Of a stretch of DNA of 64,000 bases, positions 35,702 to 43,788 are shown piece by piece. The notes under the pieces were generated by a model, which was given only the letters and a program-made list of their open reading frames with translations, searched no databases and was not told the DNA's origin. The DNA is from Bacteroidetes bacterium GWE2_42_24 (GTDB lineage Bacteria; Bacteroidota; Bacteroidia; Bacteroidales; TTA-H9), in assembly GCA_001768515.1 (NCBI GenBank), contig MEOA01000001.1, forward strand, positions 434,001 to 498,000, given 5' to 3'. The translations under genes were made by a program, and so were the position numbers. Within the stretch, counting starts at the first letter, position 1. Each line of letters opens with the position of its first letter.

Positions 35702-36579
35702 GGGTGAGGTGTTAAATTTTTGAAATCTGATAGTTGCGTATTATTCAATACTGCCAGATACAGCTTGGAAAAGATTATTAATCTGAGCTTCATGGCTTGC
35801 TGCTAAATTCTTATTTTCATCTGTTTCCTGTGCTATCCTCTCTTTTTGTTTGGTGCCGCGGTGAATTGTATGAACCCTTCTGAATACCAAAAGAAATCAA
35901 CCATGATTCTTTCAATATCATCAGCAACGCGGAAGAGCGTGTTTTAACCCACCCTGAAGAATAATCAGCTATGTGTACAGCAAATAGGAGTATGTCCCCT
36001 TTATCCAATTTCCGGCTGAAAATGTGTTTAATAACTGCTGCCTGACCAATTATCATCAGCCATCAATACCTTGTGGTAATTAAATCCTCCGGGTAAATTC
36101 AGCCGGTCTTCCAATCCGGTTCAATACGCACGCCTTTAACGGAACCATGAAACAGATTTGATCTTTCTGTTATCCACCTATTAGATTGCTTTCCAATATA
36201 AGCGTGAGTTTTACACTATATTTTTGTGCTCTTCTAAAAAAAATTCAAACTTTTTAAAGTTTTTTTTGTAATATATTGTCACGAAATTTCGTTTTTTTAA
36301 TCAGCTGAATATGTGCTGTTTGAAGCTCTGTTTTACCTCTGAGTCATGGCAGAGATAGGCCAAAGTTACCCCAAAGTTAGGTTTTCCTTATGTATCGCCT
36401 ATTGCTGTAGTAACTATGGAGTAAATTTTATATGTAGGAAAATTAACTATGTAAAATTTTTGGCACGAAATTAGTGGAGGCCATTTTGGAATCGGATAAA
36501 CCAGGGGGAAATCAAATCGCGTATCAATAAGCCAACGCCAACGCTAAAGCCAATGCCAAAATAAATTGCTGCTTTCTAA
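35702..36579. other. non-coding spacer with dispersed repeat copy B
   Basis: Apart from the repeat at 36228-36500 I see no gene. The last part, about 36520-36560, is a short GCCAACGCCAACGCTAAAGC low-complexity run. Confidence 0.55.
36228..36500 (-). repeat. dispersed repeat, copy B (inverted relative to copy A)
   Basis: The reverse complement aligns with 345-620, best in 36357-36475. CTTATGTATCGCC here corresponds to GGCGATACATAAG in copy A. The two copies lie 36 kb apart in opposite orientation and have diverged by small indels and substitutions. Confidence 0.7.
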
Positions 36580-37104
36580 TCAATAGTTATCCTCAGCCGA
36601 GATTTCTTTTTCGAGTTCTTCGGCTGTTTGGGCTACCAGCCAGATAATCTTGTTCAGTTCGGAAGGCTGGCAATTGGCATCGGCCTTCACCGTGTAGGTA
36701 ATCAGTGAACTTTCGTTGCCTGAGATCATCTGCCAGGCTCCGATTTTCTTGTTGTAGTTTTCTTCGAGGAGTTTTTTCAGGAAAGGCACCGAGAAATCAG
36801 ATGCTTTTAACAAGGCAGCAGGAGAGAATATCTCCCGGATTTCGATGTCCTGAAAATTCTGTGTCGATGAATTGATGAATACAACCTGAGTCCGGTCATC
36901 CCCCAGACGGCAGATCAGTTTGAAGTCGCCCTTGTCGTTGACAGTGTATTTGTATTCGAGTGAATCGAGTTGTTTACTGATCCTTTCGTCAGCTTTTGAA
37001 GGTATTTCAGGTTGGATTTCCTGCGTTTCCTGGGCATAAAGGGTTCCCGCTGACAGCAGGAACAGGAGGCATACCGAACGAAAGTACAACATTAACTTCA
37101 TCAT
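36580..37104 (-). CDS. secreted protein, possibly YbjN-like
   Basis: 174 residues. Signal peptide about 1-24 (ending TLYAQ). The remainder (about 45-170) alternates strands and helices: FKLICRLGDDRTQVVFIN, PFLKKLLEENYNKKIGAW, LITYTVKADANC, then a closing helix ending in EKEISAED. This order resembles the YbjN/secretion-chaperone-like fold, but no diagnostic motif allows a firm call. Function unknown. It is divergent from the His-rich gene cluster at 37250. Confidence 0.7.
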   Translation of the reverse strand: MMKLMLYFRSVCLLFLLSAGTLYAQETQEIQPEIPSKADERISKQLDSLEYKYTVNDKGDFKLICRLGDDRTQVVFINSSTQNFQDIEIREIFSPAALLKASDFSVPFLKKLLEENYNKKIGAWQMISGNESSLITYTVKADANCQPSELNKIIWLVAQTAEELEKEISAEDNY

Positions 37105-37249
37105 GGTCAGTGTTTAATCCTTCAGGATGGAAGGGATGTGAGCTGATACAAAGCTACAGAAAAATACAGCGGGAGGGACGAATTTTCAGGAGGATGATGC
37201 CGTGTGTGAATGAAAGCGTTAATTTTGTCAATGATATTAACTCCTGATC

Positions 37250-37540
37250 ATGTTGCGGATAGTCACCTATATTTGTTTCGTGCTCTTGCTGTACCTCCCG
37301 GGTCAGCAACCTGAAGCAGCCTCTTCGGGTCAGGTGACCGTGATGGCTGACGGGCAGCAATGCCGTGAGGATTTCCATCAGCAACATGAACTCTTTCATA
37401 CCCATGACATGGTTCACAGCCCGGTAAATCGTGCACACACTGCAATTCCGGCTGATTTGGTACTCACACATCCGGTAGCCGTTATTCCTTCGGTATTTTT
37501 TCATCGTCATTGGGAGCCACCCGACATGCTATTGAATTAG
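37250..37540 (+). CDS. small secreted His-rich protein
   Basis: 96 residues. A hydrophobic signal (about 3-24) precedes a short mature part with about ten histidines (FHQQHELFHTHDMVHS, FFHRHW) and one cysteine. It lies 41 bp upstream of the cytochrome b gene, which overlaps a CDF metal transporter gene. A periplasmic metal-binding role fits that context. I do not recognise a family, and the gene could be non-coding, though codon position and spacing favour coding. Confidence 0.55.
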   Translation: MLRIVTYICFVLLLYLPGQQPEAASSGQVTVMADGQQCREDFHQQHELFHTHDMVHSPVNRAHTAIPADLVLTHPVAVIPSVFFHRHWEPPDMLLN

Positions 37541-37581
37541 CTGTTTGATTATTCCCAATTCTTAAATTTAATTTTTCAGGT

Positions 37582-38289
37582 ATGAAAACATATATTTGGA
37601 CGATACCTACACGGCTGATCCATTGGTTAATTGCATGTTTTATTATTGCGGCTTTTGTGCTGGGTGAGGAAGACGCGTCAATTGACTGGCATGCCCTGGC
37701 AGGGTTAACAGTAGGTTTGTTGTTGTTGTTCCGTATTCTTTGGGGCTTTGTCGGGCCCCGTTATTCCCGGTTTGTTCACTTTGCATTAACGCCTTCAATG
37801 GCAGCCCGGCTGAGTCCTCATAAGCAAGGTGAAAGAAGAATTTATGCCGGGCATAACCTTGAGTCTTCCTGGGTGATGCTCGCCATTTATCTGACCCTGG
37901 CGTTGGTGGTAGTGTCGGGCTTTATGGCTTATTCAGGACAGGAAGGCGCATTTTCTATTGTTTCAATAAGTGTGTCGAACGCCGGTTTGTGGGGCGATAT
38001 TCATGAAAGCATGCTGGCTGTATTGTGGATTCTGATCGCGATTCATTTGGCCGGGGTGCTGATGTCATTTCTCAGTGAACGTCAGTTGGGAGCTGTCCAA
38101 TCGATTTTTACCGGTTACAAGAACGTGATCGCCACCGAAGCAAGGCTTAACAAAGGGCAAAAGATCCTTTCGGTGGTTGCGCTACTGTTGCTGTTTGTCT
38201 TCCTGTTGTTTGGAATCAGAAATGCGAACAACGCGGTGCGTAAGGCCAACCCGGATGTAGAATCATATAACGATGACGACGATGACTGA
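37582..38289 (+). CDS. cytochrome b561 / Ni-Fe-hydrogenase-type b cytochrome
   Basis: 235 residues with four core TM helices plus a fifth near the C-terminus (about 195-213). Histidines for two b hemes sit in RLIHWLIA (TM1), DWHALAGL (TM2), GDIHESML and IAIHLAGV (TM4). The C-terminus is an acidic NDDDDD run encoded by a GATGACGAC repeat that overlaps the start of the next gene. It would shuttle electrons across the inner membrane. The partner dehydrogenase is not encoded here. Confidence 0.88.
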   Translation: MKTYIWTIPTRLIHWLIACFIIAAFVLGEEDASIDWHALAGLTVGLLLLFRILWGFVGPRYSRFVHFALTPSMAARLSPHKQGERRIYAGHNLESSWVMLAIYLTLALVVVSGFMAYSGQEGAFSIVSISVSNAGLWGDIHESMLAVLWILIAIHLAGVLMSFLSERQLGAVQSIFTGYKNVIATEARLNKGQKILSVVALLLLFVFLLFGIRNANNAVRKANPDVESYNDDDDD

Positions 38290-39172
38290 ACCACAGGTTG
38301 TATATAGCACCGAAGAGTCGGGGCGTGAAAAAAGGCAGGTGGCTATGTTTTCGGTCATTGCCGCGGTTTTCCTTACAGGCTTTAAGTTTGTGATAGGCCT
38401 GCTTACTGGCAGTCTGGGCATACTGAGTGAAGCGCTTCATTCGGCTCTTGATTTGGTGGCTGCCGTGATTACCTGGATTTCGGTTTCGATCAGCGATAAA
38501 CCTGCCGATAAACGGCATCCGTTTGGTCATGGCAAGGTGGAGAATTTTTCGGCGCTTGCTGAGACCATTTTACTGGTTATTACCTGTGGCTGGATCATTT
38601 ATGAAGGTGTTTCGAGACTGGTATCAGGAAAGACCGATATCGAAGTAACGATTTGGAGTTATGTGGTTGTAATCGGATCGATCTTCATCGATTATACCCG
38701 TTCGAGGGCGTTGGGACGTGCTGCCGTAAAGCACAACAGTCAGGCATTGGAAGCCGATGCGCTCCACTTCAAGACCGATATCTGGAGTTCTTCGGTTGTT
38801 CTGCTCGGGCTCATCTGTGCCCAGATAGGATACCACTCGGCCGATTCCATCGCGGCGCTGGGTGTGGCGCTTATCGTACTCTCGGTTTCTTACAGGCTGG
38901 GAAAGCGTGCAGTGGATGTTTTGCTCGACAGTACCGATGAACAAGCCATCCAGAAGGTTGAAGCTGTGCTTGGTCAGATTGAGGGTGTCAGGATGTGGCA
39001 CGATTTACGGTTAAGGACATCGGGGCCTGATACTTTTGTTGAGGTAACCGTACACCTGAGTTCTGACCTTACACTACGTCAGGCACATAGTCTTACCGAT
39101 TCTATCGAAACGACGCTTGGGCAGAGCTTTAGCAGGTGTCACGTCCATGTGCATGCGGAACCGGATGAATAA
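38273..39172 (+). CDS. cation diffusion facilitator (CDF) metal exporter
   Basis: 299 residues, six TM helices. The transport-site motifs are HxxxD in TM2 (SEALHSALD) and HxxxD in TM5 (DALHFKTDIWSS), the His-Asp/His-Asp set usual for Zn-type exporters. The conserved RHPFGHGKVE loop follows TM2. The cytoplasmic metal-sensing domain (about 215-295) ends in CHVHVHAEPDE. The start overlaps the cytochrome gene by 17 bp (alternative ATG 38282), which implies translational coupling. Predicted to export Zn2+ or similar divalent ions. Confidence 0.93.
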   Translation: MTTMTEPQVVYSTEESGREKRQVAMFSVIAAVFLTGFKFVIGLLTGSLGILSEALHSALDLVAAVITWISVSISDKPADKRHPFGHGKVENFSALAETILLVITCGWIIYEGVSRLVSGKTDIEVTIWSYVVVIGSIFIDYTRSRALGRAAVKHNSQALEADALHFKTDIWSSSVVLLGLICAQIGYHSADSIAALGVALIVLSVSYRLGKRAVDVLLDSTDEQAIQKVEAVLGQIEGVRMWHDLRLRTSGPDTFVEVTVHLSSDLTLRQAHSLTDSIETTLGQSFSRCHVHVHAEPDE

Positions 39173-39978
39173 CCGGTAGCTGTTTAATGGCTCCTTAGTA
39201 TAGTGGAAATAGCCGGTTACGGAAGAGCATTGCGATATGCACATCTTGCCGGTAAATACCGGTATTTTAAATCCTTAAAGGATGATTCGTTCATTTGGTG
39301 ACAGTTGGCTGAAGCGGGCTGTTTTCCTTTGCCAATACAAAGGGTTCTTCTGTAATGATGTCGGGAGTCGTGGTGATTTTTATTAGGGTCTGACCCTCAC
39401 ACCGGCTCCTCTTATCCTGACATGAGTGGGGGCTGGTGGTACCACTTTACGAGACTTCAAATTTGATAGATCCACGAAATATAGACATTTCATGGATTAT
39501 CTATTAAAAAAATCATGTATTTCAGGCAATATCAGGTACTCCCGCGGGGGGTAAATCGTGTGGATTCTCCGATGAGGTAAAAGATGAAACATAGACTATC
39601 AAAAGAATACCCTTAGGCTTTCACTTTCTGCTGATATTTCGGCGCTATTCAGGTAGAATTTCCGGAATGGAGTAAAGAGGGCGCTTTAGCTTATGAAAAT
39701 TTGTACATACAGAATGGCTGATTATCGTGTTGTTTAAGATTAACCGGAGCAGTTTTTTCTCAGGTAAAAGAATTGATCAGATTGTTATAACTTTCTGGCA
39801 ATCTTTTTAATAGACACATGTTTCCGGATGGTTTGGTGATGCTAATTACTTGTGTGTGCGATAATTAACAGATCGTTAACAAATATCACAGAACCTAACT
39901 GGCACAAAGGTGTTTTAATACCTATATAACCACGAAAGGTGGGATTCGGCTAGTATTCAAACAAAGACAGGACAGATT
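39173..39978. other. non-coding spacer, nothing recognised
   Basis: About 800 bp with no plausible gene on either strand. A short CCGGTAAATACCGG palindrome lies near 39249. No other structure was noted. Confidence 0.5.
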
Positions 39979-41289
39979 ATGAATAAAAAACTTTTACTCT
40001 TTTTATCCGCAATTTTGATTGTAGCAGCCATGAGTGCATATGAATCTTATTATCCGACCGGAGCTCCCGCGGGGTATACTGGCTCGCCGGGTGATGGCAA
40101 CAATTGTACATCATGTCATGGTGGAACAGCCACCACCAGCCCGGGTTGGATAACCTCTGACATTCCCGGGTCGGGCTATATTCCCGGGGTCACTTACCAG
40201 ATTACTGCCACCAATTCCCTGGCAGGCAATGGCAAGAAGTATGGTTTTGAAGTTTCTCCCCAGAATACCTCAGGGACGCTTCTTGGAACCCTGACTGCAG
40301 GAACGGGAACCCAACTTGTCGGGAATGGTAAATATGTGACCCATAGCCTTGCGACGCTGGTTACCAATAGCTGGACCTTCAGTTGGACAGCCCCGGTTGC
40401 CGGAACAGGGAATGTGACCTTCTATGGTGCCTTCGCCCGGGGTAATCCAGGTCTTGTTACCCTCAGCACCCTTACTGTCAACGAGGCTTTGAATTCCCCC
40501 GCACCGGCAGGCCCTATCTCAGGTCCCTCAACAATATGCGTGGCTGCAACCGGGAACTACACTGTCGGCACCATTGCCGGCGCTACTGATTATGTATGGT
40601 CAGTACCAGCGGGAGCAACCATTACATCGGGACAGGGTACGACAGCCATAACCGTGAATTTTGGTGTAAATGCAGTCTCGGGCAACGTGAGTGTTTATGG
40701 GAGCAACAGTGCAGGAAACGGCACTGCCAGCAACCTGAGCGTTATCGTAAACGAACCTCCCTCGGTTGCTACAACACCAACAGGTCCGTTGGGTATCGAC
40801 CTCCTGACAGTTACCCAAAGCGAATACATCACTACCGGAGCTACCGGAGCAGCCTCCTATACATGGGAAATCACGCCGGCAGAAGCCGGTACTATCATTG
40901 GTAGCGGGCTCACGGCTAATGTTACCTGGGGAAATTATGCAGGTTCTGCTTCCATCCGTGTAAAGGCCTTGAATGAATGTGGCAGTGGTAACTGGTCGCA
41001 GGCTATTACCGTCGAAATATACAATTCGGTGGGGATTAATGAGCCCGCGGAACAGAAAGTACTGTCTGTTTACCCTTCACCTTCCGATGGTCACATAACC
41101 ATTGATCTGAGAGCCTTCTCGGGTGATGTCGCCTTGCGTGTTGCAGATCTGACCGGCAGGTTGTGGATTCAAAGCAATGTCAGGGGAGGTGAAGAGATAT
41201 CCCTGAATCTGGATATACCGCGGGGAATTTACCTGATGCAAGCCGATGACGGCACCCTGAAAGCCGGGAAGAAACTGATGATCAGGTAA
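39979..41289 (+). CDS. T9SS cargo with reeler-like (choice-of-anchor V) domain and CXXCH
   Basis: 436 residues. Signal peptide about 1-20. A CTSCH heme-c-type motif is at residues 43-47. A beta domain (about 55-168) has SPGWITSDIPGSGYIPGVTYQ-like strands typical of the choice-of-anchor V/reeler group. Two PKD/Ig-like modules follow (about 175-345), then a T9SS type A domain at 355-436 (VYPSPSDGHITI ... IPRGIYLMQADDG). It may bind one heme c after export, or the cysteines may form a disulfide. Surface exposed. Confidence 0.85.
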   Translation: MNKKLLLFLSAILIVAAMSAYESYYPTGAPAGYTGSPGDGNNCTSCHGGTATTSPGWITSDIPGSGYIPGVTYQITATNSLAGNGKKYGFEVSPQNTSGTLLGTLTAGTGTQLVGNGKYVTHSLATLVTNSWTFSWTAPVAGTGNVTFYGAFARGNPGLVTLSTLTVNEALNSPAPAGPISGPSTICVAATGNYTVGTIAGATDYVWSVPAGATITSGQGTTAITVNFGVNAVSGNVSVYGSNSAGNGTASNLSVIVNEPPSVATTPTGPLGIDLLTVTQSEYITTGATGAASYTWEITPAEAGTIIGSGLTANVTWGNYAGSASIRVKALNECGSGNWSQAITVEIYNSVGINEPAEQKVLSVYPSPSDGHITIDLRAFSGDVALRVADLTGRLWIQSNVRGGEEISLNLDIPRGIYLMQADDGTLKAGKKLMIR

Positions 41290-41326
41290 TTTTTCCACAC
41301 AGGGATTCATCGGCTAAGAGAAATAC

Positions 41327-41359
41327 GAAGCCCCGGCAGATACCATCTGTCGGGGCTTC
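41327..41359 (+). terminator. terminator-like hairpin after the 39979 gene
   Basis: GAAGCCCCG (41327-41335) pairs with CGGGGCTTC (41351-41359). The inner bases extend the stem to about 15 pairs with a three-base loop. The T-run is weak. Confidence 0.7.
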
Positions 41360-41428
41360 TACATGATGAGCCATAGGTGCAGTATTTGAGATCAGGCGTT
41401 AACCTTTAAATTGATTACCTGATAAAAA

Positions 41429-41455
41429 AAAGTTGCCGGGAAAACCGGCAACTTT
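41429..41455 (-). terminator. intrinsic terminator of tnaA
   Basis: AAAGTTGCCGG (41429-41439) and CCGGCAACTTT (41445-41455) form a perfect 11-bp stem. On the minus strand the stem is followed by a run of Ts (As at 41424-41431), 29 bp beyond the tnaA stop codon. Confidence 0.88.
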
Positions 41456-41483
41456 CAGTATAAAAAAGGGAAATCCGTTGTTC

Positions 41484-42860
41484 TTAGATTTTCTCCATTT
41501 CAACCGTGAAATGACGCATGATGGGGGCCTCATAAGTGATACGATAGCCTGTCGCTATCTTATCGCGGCGATCCCATAAATTTTTCATGGCAACAGCAAT
41601 CACGTCCATGTGGTTGTTGGTATATACCCTGCGCGGGATGGCCAGCCTGATCATCTCGAGGGCAGGATAGCGGTTTTCGCGGGTTTCGGGATCACGGTCG
41701 GCAAGAAGGGTACCGATTTCGACTCCCCTGATACCGGCTTCAAGGTATAATTCGATGGTCAGCACCCAGGCGATGTATTGTTCTCTGGGTACCTTAGGCA
41801 GGAATTTCGAGGCATCGATGAAAACGGCATGACCACCGATCGGACGTTGCAGCGGAATGCCAAATTCAATCAAGCGATCACCGAGGTATTCAACCTGTTT
41901 AATCCGGGTTTCGAGGTAATCGAATTCGGTGCTTTCCAACAGTCCGACAGCAAGGGCATTCATGTCGCGTCCCGACATTCCGCCATAGGTGATATAACCC
42001 TCGAACATGATGTTGAAGACGGTAGCTTTACGGAATATCTCTTCAGAATTCATCGCGATGAAGCCGCCCATATTGACGATGCCGTCTTTCTTGGCGCTCA
42101 TAGTGGTCATGTCGGCATAGGTATACATCTCTTTTACAATCTCCTTGATGGTTTTGTCGGCATAACCCTTTTCACGCATCCTGATGAAGTAGGCATTTTC
42201 GGCAAAACGGGCTGAGTCGAAGCAGACGGGTATGCCATAATGATCGGCAAGAGCCTTTACTTCACGCAGGTTTTGCATAGATACAGGCTGTCCTCCTGAA
42301 GAGTTACAGGTTACGGTGACGATGATCATCGGAATCCGTTCTTTGGGGTATTGTTTCAGGACAGCTTCAAGTTTGCTGAGGTCGAGGTTACCTTTGAACG
42401 GGTGAATCATCTCGGTATGGAATGCTTCATCGATGGTACAGTCGATGGCTTTGGCACGTCTGAATTCGATGTGCCCCTTGGTGGTATCAAAATGAGAGTT
42501 TCCCGGTACAACATCCCCCTCTTTGACCATGGCACTGAAAAGCACGTTTTCAGCAGCGCGGCCCTGGTGGGTGGGAATGAAGTAGGGAAATCCCATCACT
42601 GTAGTAATCGACTCTTTCAGATTGAAATAGCTCGATGCACCGGCATAGCTTTCATCACCCATCATCATGGCTGACCATTGACGGTCGCTCATGGCCCCGG
42701 TTCCTGAGTCGGTAAGCAAATCGATATAAACCTGATCGGCACGTAGCTTAAACACGTTGTATTTGGCTTCTCTGATCCAGGTTTCACGCTCTTCGCGTGT
42801 ACTGCGGCGGACAGGCTCCACCATTTTTATTTTGTAGGATTCGGCAAATGGAAGTTCCAT
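41484..42860 (-). CDS. tnaA: tryptophanase
   Basis: 458 residues, beta-eliminating lyase family. PLP binds through K258 in MSAKKDG. FIPTHQGRAAEN and FDSARFAENAYF are the cofactor and Arg substrate-carboxylate regions. The residues separating tryptophanase from tyrosine phenol-lyase point to tryptophanase: Asp in HFDTTKGH (Thr in the phenol-lyase), VEIG where the phenol-lyase has MERG, and His in MRHFT (Phe in the phenol-lyase). It cleaves tryptophan to indole, pyruvate and ammonia. Single gene with its own terminator. No TnaB permease is adjacent and I did not identify a TnaC-like leader. Confidence 0.93.
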   Translation of the reverse strand: MELPFAESYKIKMVEPVRRSTREERETWIREAKYNVFKLRADQVYIDLLTDSGTGAMSDRQWSAMMMGDESYAGASSYFNLKESITTVMGFPYFIPTHQGRAAENVLFSAMVKEGDVVPGNSHFDTTKGHIEFRRAKAIDCTIDEAFHTEMIHPFKGNLDLSKLEAVLKQYPKERIPMIIVTVTCNSSGGQPVSMQNLREVKALADHYGIPVCFDSARFAENAYFIRMREKGYADKTIKEIVKEMYTYADMTTMSAKKDGIVNMGGFIAMNSEEIFRKATVFNIMFEGYITYGGMSGRDMNALAVGLLESTEFDYLETRIKQVEYLGDRLIEFGIPLQRPIGGHAVFIDASKFLPKVPREQYIAWVLTIELYLEAGIRGVEIGTLLADRDPETRENRYPALEMIRLAIPRRVYTNNHMDVIAVAMKNLWDRRDKIATGYRITYEAPIMRHFTVEMEKI

Positions 42861-43540
42861 TGAAATTTCGTTTTAAATGAATAATTGATTAATGCACAAT
42901 TAACTGTGCCTGGAAACGGAATTTCAGGAACAAAAGTCGTCGCGACGTTTTATGTTCAGAAAGCGACGAAGGGCCAGCACCGAAATTAAGGATATCACCG
43001 TCTGTTACATTTATGGCGCTAAGGTAGAAAAAAAATGATGAACATTGATACTTTCGCAGTTTTGAACTGTGAATGGATAGCACTTAATATGCTGAAGAAC
43101 TGTGATTAAGGCAGGTGATACGGGTAGCGTCTGATTCGTCGGATCTATCTCAGTCGGGAAGAAGGGTGTACTCATCGGGAAGAGTCAGCCGCTATGAATC
43201 GTAACTGGTATTGAATCAACTTTTTTTGAAGATTCCATGCTTTTTTTTGCACCCGGATGATGTTAATTCCGCTGCTATTTTCCAGTTCTTTCTTACTGCT
43301 TATCTACTACATGCCAGATCATTTCTTAATGAGCTTTGAGCGATTGAAATAGCCGTTGTTGGCGGGTTGTAATCGTTGACCTGTTGAATCAGTGTAGTGG
43401 TTATCCTTTCTGACAGCCGGCCAAGTTGGTTGTTGTTATAAACTGTTTATGAGGTTTTTATTGCCGTTGTTTTCGGGCAATCTGGTCGCCAGCATTAGCC
43501 AATTTAGTCATGGGCTGCTGATTATTGTTGTGAATAGTTT
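42861..43540. other. spacer upstream of tnaA and the met promoter
   Basis: Divergent intergenic region. The only open frame (minus strand, 42889-43083) looks spurious. No operator was identified. Confidence 0.5.
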
Positions 43541-43548
43541 TATCTTTG
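43541..43548 (+). promoter_or_regulatory. -7 promoter element of the met operon
   Basis: TATCTTTG fits TAnnTTTG exactly and lies 25 bp before the riboswitch P1 stem, so transcription would start just upstream of the aptamer. The -33 element is unclear. Confidence 0.6.
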
Positions 43549-43572
43549 CAGCCAGTTCTTTTGAATGATTTG

Positions 43573-43667
43573 CTTATCCAGAAAGGTTGAGGGATTAGGC
43601 CCGTTGAAACCTTGGCAACCTGCCCGTGCGGCAAGGTGCCAACTCCTACCCGTAAGGGACAGATAAG
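43573..43667 (+). ncRNA. SAM-I (S-box) riboswitch
   Basis: P1 is CTTATC (43573-43578) paired with GATAAG (43662-43667). Inside are the S-box hallmarks GAGGGATTAGGCCC, GTTGAAACCTTGGCAACC and AAGGTGCCAACTCC in the correct order. A terminator follows 49 bases downstream. It should bind S-adenosylmethionine and shut off metH-metF when methionine/SAM is plentiful. Confidence 0.95.
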
Positions 43668-43715
43668 TCATTAAATGGTTCCAGCTTAGGTTGGTACTTC
43701 TTCACTGATACATCT

Positions 43716-43744
43716 CTCCTCCGGGTTCGGTGGAGTTTTTTTTT
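43716..43744 (+). terminator. riboswitch expression-platform terminator
   Basis: CTCC...CCG pairs with CGG...GGAG (43716-43735, one T-T mismatch, GGTT loop), followed by nine Ts (43736-43744). It lies between the aptamer and the metH start, as needed for transcriptional control. Confidence 0.85.
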
Positions 43745-43788
43745 GGCCTTTCCACAGCATCTTTTGTTTAATTATTGTTAAATATTGT

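Noticed and set aside
41484..42860. Tyrosine phenol-lyase as the identity of the lyase gene
   Set aside because: Asp in FDTTKGH, VEIG rather than MERG, and His in RHFT are tryptophanase-type residues.
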